Assembly: GCA_018711755.1 (NCBI GenBank)
Contig: DVHY01000203.1
Coordinates: 1 to 13,015 of the forward strand
DNA from: Candidatus Limivicinus faecipullorum
Lineage (GTDB): Bacteria; Bacillota; Clostridia; Oscillospirales; Oscillospiraceae
Reading direction: 5' to 3'
DNA length: 13,015 bases
Shown piece after piece: positions 1 through 6,502 of this stretch; the first letter of the stretch is position 1; the number at the start of each line of letters is the position of its first letter. The notes under the pieces are model-generated. The model saw only the letters and a program-made list of their open reading frames with translations, did no database searches and was not told the origin of the DNA. The position numbers and the translations under genes are program-made.

Positions 1-21
1 GCATAATGCAAAACAAATTTT

Positions 22-52
22 GGTAACTTGTTAAGTTGGTCAAAAAGTTAAC
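22..52. promoter_or_regulatory. Candidate operator dyad upstream of the LysR gene
   Basis: The 118 bases before the LysR gene are AT-richer than the genes. They contain a short perfect dyad, AACTT-GTT-AAGTT (25-37), followed by GTTAAC at 47-52. LysR-type regulators often bind such dyads upstream of their own gene and of a divergent target. Any divergent target would lie left of the window. No convincing -35/-10 pair was found here. The site is a guess from symmetry only. Confidence 0.2.
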
Positions 53-118
53 GGCAGATGCTGGAAGCTACAGGCTTTCCGGCCACGACTGGGAGACCAT
101 ATAATTGGAGCAAGTAAA

Positions 119-1090
119 ATGGATTTTTCACTGTTAAAGAGTTTCATTGCCGTGGCGGATGAGAAGAGCATATCCGTGGCGGCGCAGCACCTGTTCATCT
201 CCCAGCAGTCTCTCTCCAAGCAGATAGCCAAGCTGGAGGAGGAGCTGGGCACCCAGCTTTTTGTGCGCAGCCGTCCTCTGGGCCTGACCAGGGACGGGCT
301 GCAGTTTCTGCGGGTGGCCAAGGAGATACTGCATTTAAAGCAGCAGTATGAGGAGAACACCAACCGGGGCAGCGCCGGCAGCCAATACATCCACATGGGC
401 ATAGAGCACACGGTGGCCCGGGCGGTACTGCCCTATGTGCTGCCGGTTTATCTCCGGCGGCATCCCGACACCTACGTGAAGATGAATGAGGCTTCCCCGG
501 AAGTGCTGCAGAAGGCGGTGACCCACGACGGAGTGGATCTGGTAGTGGGCTCCATTACCAGCACTCCGGAGAGCTATGAGACTGTGGAGCTGTGCAGGAA
601 GGAGCAGCTGTTGGTGGTGCCCAAGGGGATAATGCAGAGCCTGGCCGGGGAGAACGCCGGCTCCGTGGCGGAGAGCTTCTCCCAGAGCGCGGACCTGCGG
701 TATTTTGAGAAGGCCCCCTTTATAAAGATACCCCCCCAGTCCTCCGGCGGGCGCACTCTGGCCAGCTATCTCAAGTACTACGACATAAACCCCGGTTTCG
801 TGTGCGAGCTCACCAACATGGAAAACGCCTTCCAGCTGGCCAACAGCGGCCTGGGGGTGCTGGTGTACCCCAGACTTTTCTGGGACCTGGTGGGGCAGGA
901 GCTGCAGAACGACTATCTGAAGAACATCTATGTTTTCCCCCTGCCCTACCTGCCGGATATCGACAAGGTCTGCGCCTATTTCCACAAGGAGAGGGTGCTC
1001 CACGGCGGCACCCAGGAGCTGTTGGACAGCTTCAAGAAATTTTTTGCCGACTACACCAAGGGCTCTCTGGAGGCCTGGGCGAAGAAATAG
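119..1090 (+). CDS. LysR family transcriptional regulator
   Basis: A 323-residue protein of normal LysR length. The N-terminal winged helix-turn-helix is clear: residues about 18-40 read AAQHLFISQQSLSKQI, followed by the usual wing region with LGTQLFVRS and LTRDG to about residue 60. The rest (about 90-300) fits the periplasmic-binding-protein-like effector domain, with typical features such as IGIEHT-like strand starts and DLVVGS near residue 140. The start ATG at 119 is preceded by GGAG at 107-110, an 8-base gap. The gene stands alone and converges on proC. Its inducer and targets cannot be read from the sequence; the usual LysR arrangement would have it control a gene divergent from it, left of the window. 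The protein has no membrane segments, so it is cytoplasmic. Family assignment is firm; specific function is unknown. Confidence 0.93.
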   Translation: MDFSLLKSFIAVADEKSISVAAQHLFISQQSLSKQIAKLEEELGTQLFVRSRPLGLTRDGLQFLRVAKEILHLKQQYEENTNRGSAGSQYIHMGIEHTVARAVLPYVLPVYLRRHPDTYVKMNEASPEVLQKAVTHDGVDLVVGSITSTPESYETVELCRKEQLLVVPKGIMQSLAGENAGSVAESFSQSADLRYFEKAPFIKIPPQSSGGRTLASYLKYYDINPGFVCELTNMENAFQLANSGLGVLVYPRLFWDLVGQELQNDYLKNIYVFPLPYLPDIDKVCAYFHKERVLHGGTQELLDSFKKFFADYTKGSLEAWAKK

Positions 1091-1100
1091 AAGGGCATGA

Positions 1101-1150
1101 GAAAAAGCCTGAGCCCTTTCCGCCGCGGCGGAAAGGGCTCAGGCTTTTTC
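1101..1150. terminator. Perfect 50-bp palindrome, bidirectional terminator
   Basis: Bases 1101-1150 are exactly equal to their own reverse complement, centred between 1125 and 1126 in CGCCG|CGGCG. As RNA this folds into a GC-rich hairpin of more than 20 bp, flanked by an A-tract on the left and a 5-T tract on the right, so it can terminate transcription in either direction. It begins 10 bases after the LysR stop codon and can also stop read-through from proC on the other strand. The length and perfection are well above a typical terminator. Confidence 0.85.
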
Positions 1151-1153
1151 AGC

Positions 1154-1184
1154 TTGTCAAAGAAGGCTTGGCCTTCTTTGACAA
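1154..1184. repeat. 14-bp-stem hairpin in the LysR-proC spacer
   Basis: The left arm TTGTCAAAGAAGGC (1154-1167) and right arm GCCTTCTTTGACAA (1171-1184) are perfect reverse complements around a 3-base loop TTG. There is no T-tract immediately after it, so it is more likely a structural or repeat-element hairpin than a stand-alone terminator. It sits directly next to the 50-bp palindrome. Confidence 0.7.
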
Positions 1185-1204
1185 ATGAGCTTGCACTTCG
1201 CTTC

Positions 1205-1338
1205 ATGCCTCGGTTGTACGCCGAAGGCGTACAATTCCACACTTCGCTCTGTGAGAAGTGTTTTCCGCGACGCACATGTCGCCGCAGAAAACGATTGAAT
1301 TGATTTTTTCGCTTCGGCGAAAAAACTCTGCGAGGCAT
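1205..1338. repeat. Structured 134-bp element bounded by inverted repeats
   Basis: The ends ATGCCTCG (1205-1212) and CGAGGCAT (1331-1338) are perfect inverted repeats. Between them lie four nested hairpins: TTGTACGCC/GGCGTACAA (1214-1222/1226-1234, loop GAA), CACTTC/GAAGTG (1240-1245/1255-1260), an imperfect stem GTTTTC.../...GAAAAC (about 1260-1291), and a 9-bp stem closing a TTCG loop (1304-1325). The string CACTTCGCT also occurs twice (1193-1201 and 1240-1248). The modular shape suggests a dispersed intergenic repeat (REP/MITE-like) or a structured RNA. I see no believable gene in it. Confidence 0.5.
1304..1325 (-). terminator. UUCG-loop hairpin terminator downstream of proC
   Basis: A perfect 9-bp stem, TTTTTTCGC (1304-1312) with GCGAAAAAA (1317-1325), closes a TTCG tetraloop. 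The C(UUCG)G loop is unusually stable in RNA. Read on the minus strand it lies about 20 bases past the proC stop codon and ends in a T-run, so it is a plausible first terminator of the nine-gene operon. The 50-bp palindrome further on would act as a backup. Confidence 0.6.
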
Positions 1339-1345
1339 TTTGCCT

Positions 1346-2146
1346 TTATTTCAGGTCGAAATTCTTTTCGTAGGCGGCAATGACGGCCTCGATGACCGCA
1401 CTGCGAAAGCCGCTCTTTTCCAGGGCACGGACGCCCTGGATGGTGGTGCCGCCGGGGGAGCAGACGGCGTCTTTGAGCTGTCCGGGGTGCCTGCCGCTCT
1501 CCAGCGCCAGGGCCGCCGAGCCCAGGAGCATCTGGGCGGCCAGTTCCATGGCCACGGAGCGGGGCAGGCCGCAGGCCACTCCGCCGTCGGCCAGAGCCTC
1601 CATGAACAGGTCGGCGAAGGCCGGGCCGCAGCCGGAGACGGAGGAGCCGGCGTCGATGAGCCGTTCCTCCAGCCGGGCAAAGCGTCCCGCCCCGGACATG
1701 AGCTCCAGAAACTCTTTCAGCTGTTCCTCCGTGACACCGGGGCCGGGGGAGTAGAGTATCATGCCTTTGCCAATGGAGGCGGGGGTGTTGGGCATGATGC
1801 GTATCACCGGCCATTTGATGCCGCACAGCTGCTGGACTTTTTCTATGGAGGTGCCGGCGGCCATGCTCACCAGCACAAAGGGGCTGCTCCTCCCGGCCAA
1901 TACCGGGGCCAGCTGGGCCAGCACGCCGGGGAGCATCTGGGGCTTGACCCCCAGGAAGATATAGTCGGCGGAGGCGGCGATGGCCAGGTTGTCCGAGACC
2001 ACGGCGCCCAGCTCTTCCGCCAGCTCTTCCGCCTTTTCCCTGCTGCGGTTTGCCAGCAGGACGGAGGAGCCGGGGAGCCTGAGGGCGGCGGCGCGGGCCA
2101 GGGCCCCGCCCATATTTCCCACGCCTATGAATCCGAATACTGCCAT
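1346..2146 (-). CDS. proC: Pyrroline-5-carboxylate reductase
   Basis: A 266-residue cytoplasmic enzyme that reduces 1-pyrroline-5-carboxylate to L-proline with NAD(P)H, the last step of proline synthesis. The N-terminal Rossmann motif GVGNMGG is at residues 8-14. Further ProC hallmarks are the VKPQ segment, RIMPNTPASIGKG, the SVSGCGPAF segment and the family signature LKDAVCSPGGTTIQG. The length is standard. The start chosen is ATG at 2146, which has AGGAGG 7 bases upstream. An ATG at 2152 overlaps the stop codon of the preceding glycosyltransferase gene but has only one base between AGGAGG and itself. The open frame continues upstream of both but runs inside that gene. It is the last gene of a surface-sugar operon, which is an odd place for a housekeeping enzyme. 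Product certain; start fairly certain. Confidence 0.95.
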   Translation of the reverse strand: MAVFGFIGVGNMGGALARAAALRLPGSSVLLANRSREKAEELAEELGAVVSDNLAIAASADYIFLGVKPQMLPGVLAQLAPVLAGRSSPFVLVSMAAGTSIEKVQQLCGIKWPVIRIMPNTPASIGKGMILYSPGPGVTEEQLKEFLELMSGAGRFARLEERLIDAGSSVSGCGPAFADLFMEALADGGVACGLPRSVAMELAAQMLLGSAALALESGRHPGQLKDAVCSPGGTTIQGVRALEKSGFRSAVIEAVIAAYEKNFDLK

Positions 2147-2148
2147 GC

Positions 2149-3090
2149 TCATTCCTCCTGTCCTTTGCTTATGACTTTGCGCTCCACGTACTGGGGCGAG
2201 GCGTTGACGCACATGAATATGCGCCCCACATATTCTCCCACAAGACCCATCACCAGAAGTATGATGCCGCCCAGGATGAGCAGCAGCGCCGTGGTGGAGC
2301 TCCAGCCCAGGGGGGCCATGTGGATGGTGAAATATCTGATGATGATTATGACGGCGTATATGAAGCCGGCCAGCGCCGTAAGGGAGCCGGCATAGGTGGC
2401 CAGGCGCAGGGGCTTGATGGAGAAGGAGGTAAAGCCGTTCATCCACAGGTTCAGCAGCTTGCCCAGGTTATAGCCGGAGCGCCCCTCCTGCCGCTGCCGG
2501 TGGTTCACCGGCACGTTGCAGATGTTTTTGGTGGAGCGGAGCACCAGGCCCATCACATAGGGGAAGCAGTGCTCATAGCGGAGCATCTCGTCTACGATGA
2601 AGCGCCGGGCGGCGAAATAGCTGGTGAGGGACAGTTCCCGGGGCTTGCCCAGCATCACCTCGGTCATCTTGCCGTTGAGCCAGCTGCCGAAGTTGCGGAA
2701 GAAGCTGTGCTGCTTGTGGTGTCCGTAGGAGGCGTAGACCACGTCGTAGCCCTCCTCCAGCTTTGAAAGGAGCTTGCCCACCTCATTGGCCGGGGTCTGG
2801 CCGTCGTCGTCCAGGCAGACCACATAGTCCCCTGAGCAGCGGCGGAGGCCGGCCATGATGGCGGCGTGCTGGCCGAAGTTCTTGGCCAGGTCCACTGCGG
2901 TGATGCGGTGGTCGGCCCGGGCGAGGCCCTCTATGACGGAGAAGGTGGAGTCAGGGGAGCAGTCGTTCACCAGGATCATCTCGTATTCAAAGCCCGGCAG
3001 AGCCTCCATTGCGGAGCGGATCTCCTCCGCCACGGAGGAGATGGTGTTCTCGGAGCGGTAGCAGGGTATGACAAAAGATACAAGTTTCAT
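2149..3090 (-). CDS. GtrB/ArnC-like undecaprenyl-phosphate glycosyltransferase (copy A)
   Basis: A 313-residue family 2 glycosyltransferase, predicted to move a sugar from a nucleotide donor to undecaprenyl phosphate on the cytoplasmic face of the membrane. The GT-A fold is shown by VSFVIPCY at residues 4-11, VNDCSPDST at 41-49 and the metal/nucleotide-binding triple Asp in CLDDDGQTP (94-96). The acceptor region carries HRQRQEGRSGY at about 197-207. Two C-terminal membrane spans (about 230-253 and 268-287) are typical of the DPM1/GtrB/ArnC group. It is about two-thirds identical by eye to the product at 4999-5937, so the two arose by duplication. Start ATG at 3090 has a GAGGAG site. It lies 12 bases after the ATP-grasp gene and its stop overlaps the alternative proC start. 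The donor sugar is inferred from the operon. Confidence 0.9.
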   Translation of the reverse strand: MKLVSFVIPCYRSENTISSVAEEIRSAMEALPGFEYEMILVNDCSPDSTFSVIEGLARADHRITAVDLAKNFGQHAAIMAGLRRCSGDYVVCLDDDGQTPANEVGKLLSKLEEGYDVVYASYGHHKQHSFFRNFGSWLNGKMTEVMLGKPRELSLTSYFAARRFIVDEMLRYEHCFPYVMGLVLRSTKNICNVPVNHRQRQEGRSGYNLGKLLNLWMNGFTSFSIKPLRLATYAGSLTALAGFIYAVIIIIRYFTIHMAPLGWSSTTALLLILGGIILLVMGLVGEYVGRIFMCVNASPQYVERKVISKGQEE

Positions 3091-3102
3091 AGTCGGCTCT
3101 CC

Positions 3103-4275
3103 TCAGTTCAAGTCAAAATCCAGCCCGCCCAGGATATCCAGCATCTCCTCCATGGTATCGGCCGCCAGGATGTAGAAGCCGTAGCGGGTGGAGCTGTCGC
3201 TTATCTCCCGGCCGTCCAGGGGGAGGATATGGCTTGTGCGGTATATGTTCCGGGGATGTTCCCGGCGGATGACTTCCAGATCGTCCAGGTCCCGCTGGCT
3301 GAATATAAAGCGGATGGCGGCGATGCGGGGAGGGTGCTCCGGGGAGAGCCGGGGCTCCCTGCCGCAGGCCACGTCTATGCAGGCCCTGACGAAATCCACG
3401 CCCCGGCTGATGTATACCAGGTCGGAGCCTATGCAGTCTCCCCCCATACGGCCGCCGCACTCTATGATGCGTATACTGCCGCTGTCGTCTATTTTCAGTT
3501 CCGTGTGGGAGGCGCCGAAGCGGATGCCCAGGCAGTCCAGTACCCGGGGCACCAGCTCCCGGATGCGGGACAGAAGCCCGGCGTCCATGTGCAGGGGCGG
3601 CTGGAGATGCCCCGTCTCCACGAAGAGGGGGGCGCCGGTGGTGAATTTCTCCGTGCAGGCCAGAAAGTGGTGTTCTCCCTGCCAGGAGACGTATTCTATG
3701 CTGTATTCCCTGCCGGGGGCGAACTCCTCCACCAGGGCTTTTTTCTCAAAGGAATGGCTCCGGGCCTTTTCTATGGCCTGGGAAAGCTGGGAGGGCTCCG
3801 TCACCTTGAAGACTCCCCGGCTGCCGGAGCGGTCTGTTGGCTTAACTATGACGGGGTAATCCAACTCCAGAGCCTCCGCCTCCTCAGGGGAGGACACCAG
3901 GCGGCTCTTGCAGGAAGGCAGTCCGGCCTTTTCAAAGGCCAGGCGCATCAGGTGCTTGTTGGTGGCTGCCATGGCGCTTTCCATACCGTTGCCGGTAAGG
4001 CCCAGCTCCTGGGCGATGTAGTTTACGGTTATGGCGGCCAGGTCCGAGCCAATGGAGACCACGCCCGCCGGGGAGAGCATACGGCAGATGTTCAGAATCC
4101 TGTCGGTCTCCACGATGCTGATGGGGTAGAAATAGTCTGCGCTGCGCTCGCCCACGTCGCCGCTCTGCCAGGCGAAGACATGGGTGACATAGCCCATGTC
4201 CTTGGCGGCCAGGATAAGGGGGTCCTGGAACTCGTTTGCGCCGATGATGATTAAATTTTCTTTTTTTCTGCCCAT
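3103..4275 (-). CDS. ATP-grasp domain carboxylate-amine ligase
   Basis: A 390-residue soluble protein with the full ATP-grasp layout. An N-terminal pre-ATP-grasp Rossmann-like domain begins LIIIGANEFQDP (8-19). The glycine-rich loop is KPTDRSGSRGVF (145-156). The ATP-binding VEEFAPGREYSIEYV is at 182-196, and the metal-binding region HTELK plus RIIECGGRMGGD is at 257-280. Such enzymes activate a carboxylate as an acyl phosphate and join it to an amine or similar nucleophile; the ETGHLQPP segment resembles L-amino-acid-ligase-type members. Start: ATG at 4275 has GGAG 5 bases upstream. GTG at 4290 and ATG at 4287 (TGATG overlap with the gene before) lack a ribosome site. Its place between the flippase pair and a lipid-sugar transferase suggests it attaches an amino or other acid to the 4-amino group of the sugar. 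That substrate is inference; the fold is not. Confidence 0.85.
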   Translation of the reverse strand: MGRKKENLIIIGANEFQDPLILAAKDMGYVTHVFAWQSGDVGERSADYFYPISIVETDRILNICRMLSPAGVVSIGSDLAAITVNYIAQELGLTGNGMESAMAATNKHLMRLAFEKAGLPSCKSRLVSSPEEAEALELDYPVIVKPTDRSGSRGVFKVTEPSQLSQAIEKARSHSFEKKALVEEFAPGREYSIEYVSWQGEHHFLACTEKFTTGAPLFVETGHLQPPLHMDAGLLSRIRELVPRVLDCLGIRFGASHTELKIDDSGSIRIIECGGRMGGDCIGSDLVYISRGVDFVRACIDVACGREPRLSPEHPPRIAAIRFIFSQRDLDDLEVIRREHPRNIYRTSHILPLDGREISDSSTRYGFYILAADTMEEMLDILGGLDFDLN

Positions 4276-4286
4276 AGGAGCTCCCA

Positions 4287-4634
4287 TCACAGGGTAAAGA
4301 TTATTATACCCAGAAGTATCAGAAAAAGGGCGAAGAGCTTGCGCCGCCCGACTTTTTCTTTGAAAATAGTGACGCCGAAGATGGTTACGAAGATATAAGA
4401 GCTGCTCTCGAAGGCGGGGCTCATGCTGAGGGGCAGCTTTTTGTAGGCCAGCATGGTCAGCAGGGTGCTGCCGAAGAACATGCCGTAGGCCAGAATTACG
4501 GGCAGGTTGAGGTATTCCCGGATGAAGCTGCTGCGCTGGGTGAGAGAGGCTTTCTTTAAGATCGTCTGGGACACGGAGGAGACGAAGACGCTGAAAAAGC
4601 CGATGAAGAGATAGGGCAGCATTTCCCCTGTCAT
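4287..4634 (-). CDS. Small SMR/EamA-type membrane protein (ArnF-like), second of a pair
   Basis: A 115-residue very hydrophobic protein with four predicted spans (about 6-24, 44-62, 73-91 and 98-114), the size and shape of the small multidrug resistance fold and of the ArnE/ArnF flippase subunits. The third span is followed by IFKEK and then a short RRK loop, matching the conserved KE motif of half-size EamA proteins. Predicted role: one subunit of a heterodimer that flips an undecaprenyl-phosphate-linked sugar across the membrane. Its ATG at 4634 overlaps the stop codon of its partner (ATGA) and has GGGAGG upstream, so the two are probably translationally coupled. The downstream stop overlaps a possible ATG start of the ATP-grasp gene. 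A drug or metabolite exporter is the alternative; the glycan operon makes a flippase more likely. Confidence 0.82.
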   Translation of the reverse strand: MTGEMLPYLFIGFFSVFVSSVSQTILKKASLTQRSSFIREYLNLPVILAYGMFFGSTLLTMLAYKKLPLSMSPAFESSSYIFVTIFGVTIFKEKVGRRKLFALFLILLGIIIFTL

Positions 4635-4996
4635 GGCTGCACCTCCCCGTCTTTTTCAGGCTGCACGAAGAGGATGACCCCGGCCACGGCCAGGGCGCAG
4701 CCTATGAGCTGGTTGAGCTGTATCTGCTCTTTGAAGAGCAGGGCGCCGAAGACCATGCTCCACACCAGGGTCACGGCCTTGTTGGCGAAGGCCACGGTGA
4801 GGGGCAGGCGCTTGAGTATCTGCTGCCAGCCCAGGGCATAGACCACCAGGATGCAGAACATCCCCCCGTAGTACAGGCAGAATTTAAAGCTGAGGAAGTC
4901 CTCCGCCGCCGCCAGCTTGGACAGCACCGAGGACAGGGAATAAAACAGCAGAAGCAGGTGCAGGGCGATAAAGACTTTTTTATCCGTTTTTTCCAT
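4631..4996 (-). CDS. Small SMR/EamA-type membrane protein (ArnE-like), first of a pair
   Basis: A 121-residue protein with four predicted spans (about 9-27, 36-55, 67-87 and 94-112). The SMR/EamA motif FGALLFKEQIQLNQLIG lies near residues 84-100, followed by the typical last span ending VILFVQPEK. Together with the 115-residue protein that overlaps it by 4 bases, it makes the two-gene layout known for the ArnE/ArnF undecaprenyl-phosphate-aminoarabinose flippase, where two half-size proteins form a dimer. The pair sits directly after a lipid-sugar-forming glycosyltransferase gene with only 2 bases between stop and start, so shared expression is nearly certain. The transported lipid is inferred from context. 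Confidence 0.82.
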   Translation of the reverse strand: MEKTDKKVFIALHLLLLFYSLSSVLSKLAAAEDFLSFKFCLYYGGMFCILVVYALGWQQILKRLPLTVAFANKAVTLVWSMVFGALLFKEQIQLNQLIGCALAVAGVILFVQPEKDGEVQP

Positions 4997-4998
4997 AC

Positions 4999-5937
4999 TC
5001 AGCTCTCACTGTCCTTTTTTACCACCTGCCGCTCCACGAACTGGGGGGAGGCGTTGATGCACATGTATATGCGGCCGATGTATTCACCGATAAGGCCAAG
5101 TACCACCAGGATGATGCCCCCCAGCACCAGCTGCAGGGCCATGGTGGAGCTCCATCCGGCGGGAACGCTGCTGTCCACGAAATGTTTTATAATGATGACC
5201 AGGGCATAGATAAAGCCCAGAAAGGCGGTGAGCGCGCCGGCATAGGTGGCCAGGCGCAGGGGCTTTACGGAAAAGGAGGTGAAGCCGTTCATCCACAGGG
5301 CGATGAGTTTGCCGATGGTGTAGCCGGACTCCCCCTGCTGTCTCTGCCTGTGGTCTACCGGCACATTGCAGATACGGCGGGTGGAGCGGAGCACCAGCCC
5401 GTCCACATAGGGGAAACAGTGCTTATAGTTGAGCATCTCGTCTATGATGAAACGCTTGGCGGCCAGGTAGCTGGGTATGGCCAGATCCTTGGGCTTGCCC
5501 AGCATTATCTCCGTCATTCTGTTGTTTATGCGGGTACCCCAGTTGCGGAATTTTGAATGCTGCTTGTGCTCATAGGAGGCATAGACCACGTCATAGCCCT
5601 CCTCCAGCTTGCTCAGGAGCTTGCCCACCTCGTCGGCGGGGGTCTGGCCGTCGTCGTCCAGACAGACGACTATGTCCCCCCGGCAGTGGTGGAAGCCCGC
5701 CATCAGAGCGCCGTGCTGGCCGAAATTCCGGGTCAGGTCCACGGCGGTTATGCGCCCGTCTTTCTCTGCCAGGTCGGAGAGCACGGAGAAGGTGGAGTCG
5801 GGGGAGCAGTCGTTCACCAGGACAATCTCGTAGTCATACTGAGGCAGAGAAGGCATGGTCCTCTCTATCTCATCCACAACGGAGCCTATTGTATTGGCCG
5901 AGCAGTAGCAGGGTACCACAAAAGAGACCAGTTTCAT
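4999..5937 (-). CDS. GtrB/ArnC-like undecaprenyl-phosphate glycosyltransferase (copy B)
   Basis: A 312-residue family 2 glycosyltransferase and close paralogue of the product at 2149-3090. Shared features are VSFVVPCY at the N-terminus, VNDCSPDST, the triple Asp in CLDDDGQTP (94-96), HRQRQQGESGY in the acceptor region and two C-terminal membrane spans with GEYIGRIY at their end. Differences cluster at residues about 125-140 (one residue fewer than copy A), at 150-160 and around VDGLVLRST, which may reflect a different donor or acceptor. ATG at 5937 has AGGAGG 7 bases upstream and overlaps the acetyltransferase stop codon (ATGA). Sitting between the acetyltransferase and the flippase pair, it is the likelier of the two to form the main undecaprenyl-phosphate-linked amino sugar. 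The sugar itself is inferred. Confidence 0.9.
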   Translation of the reverse strand: MKLVSFVVPCYCSANTIGSVVDEIERTMPSLPQYDYEIVLVNDCSPDSTFSVLSDLAEKDGRITAVDLTRNFGQHGALMAGFHHCRGDIVVCLDDDGQTPADEVGKLLSKLEEGYDVVYASYEHKQHSKFRNWGTRINNRMTEIMLGKPKDLAIPSYLAAKRFIIDEMLNYKHCFPYVDGLVLRSTRRICNVPVDHRQRQQGESGYTIGKLIALWMNGFTSFSVKPLRLATYAGALTAFLGFIYALVIIIKHFVDSSVPAGWSSTMALQLVLGGIILVVLGLIGEYIGRIYMCINASPQFVERQVVKKDSES

Positions 5938-6488
5938 GCCTGTTCCTCCTTGTTTACGATAGCCATCATGGTCACGTCCCTGAACTCCCCGTCCAGCTTC
6001 ACCATGTCTTTGAAGACGCCCTCGGTGACGAAGCCGGCCTTTTCATAGCTGCGCCGGGCGATGTCGTTGCCCCCCAGGACCCGGAGGCTTATCCTGTGCA
6101 TTTTCAGCACGTCCAGGCCAAAGCGGGTAAAGAGCCTGGCGGTCTCGGTGCCCAGGCCCCGGCCCAGGCAGTCCTCCTCGCCGATGAAGATGCCGTACTC
6201 GGCGCTCTCGTTCACCGGGTCCACATCCCGGTAATAGACGCTGCCGATGGGGCGGCGGCGGGGATTTTCCATGATGATGTACTGGATGACCTGGCCGGTG
6301 TCCACCTTGGTTTTGAGCCAGTTCTCATGGAGCTGGGGGGTAAAGGGCTGGCGGAAGATAAAGTGCCGGTATACCGAGGGCTTGTTGCGCCAGGCAACGA
6401 TAAGGGGGGTGTCCTCCCGGCTTATGGGGCGCAGGGAGACCTTCTCCCCGTTGATAAGGGGCAGGTCGCAGGGTGCCAAAATGTTCAT
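5934..6488 (-). CDS. GNAT family N-acetyltransferase, probably sugar-modifying
   Basis: A 184-residue acetyl-CoA-dependent acetyltransferase of the RimJ/RimL-like (Acetyltransf_3) branch. It begins with VSLRPISREDTPLIVAWRN (17-35). The acetyl-CoA-binding loop is LGRGLGTE (108-115), and the family ending NDIARRSYEKAGF is at 141-153, followed by a strand-turn-strand finish. Enzymes of this size, such as PseH and the functionally similar WecD, N-acetylate the 4-amino group of nucleotide-linked 4-amino-6-deoxy sugars. With a WecE-like aminotransferase in the same operon, the likely substrate is dTDP-4-amino-4,6-dideoxygalactose. ATG at 6488 has GGAGG 6 to 7 bases upstream; the stop overlaps the next gene by 4 bases. 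Protein N-terminal acetylation is the alternative, but the context argues against it. Confidence 0.85.
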   Translation of the reverse strand: MNILAPCDLPLINGEKVSLRPISREDTPLIVAWRNKPSVYRHFIFRQPFTPQLHENWLKTKVDTGQVIQYIIMENPRRRPIGSVYYRDVDPVNESAEYGIFIGEEDCLGRGLGTETARLFTRFGLDVLKMHRISLRVLGGNDIARRSYEKAGFVTEGVFKDMVKLDGEFRDVTMMAIVNKEEQA

Positions 6489-6502
6489 AGTTATCCTCCA
6501 AA

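Noticed and set aside
100..105. TATAAT just before the LysR gene as a -10 box
   Set aside because: There is no -35 at a fitting distance, and transcription would start downstream of the GGAG ribosome site at 107-110, leaving it out of the mRNA.
1051..1338. A 95-codon minus-strand open frame across the hairpin region
   Set aside because: It is made of the palindrome and hairpin sequences and overlaps the LysR 3' end. No ribosome site was seen, and the protein looks like translated repeat.
2147..2446. Extension of the proC reading frame upstream of 2152
   Set aside because: It runs inside the glycosyltransferase gene in another frame. ProC homology begins at the MAVFGFIGVG start, which has its own ribosome site.
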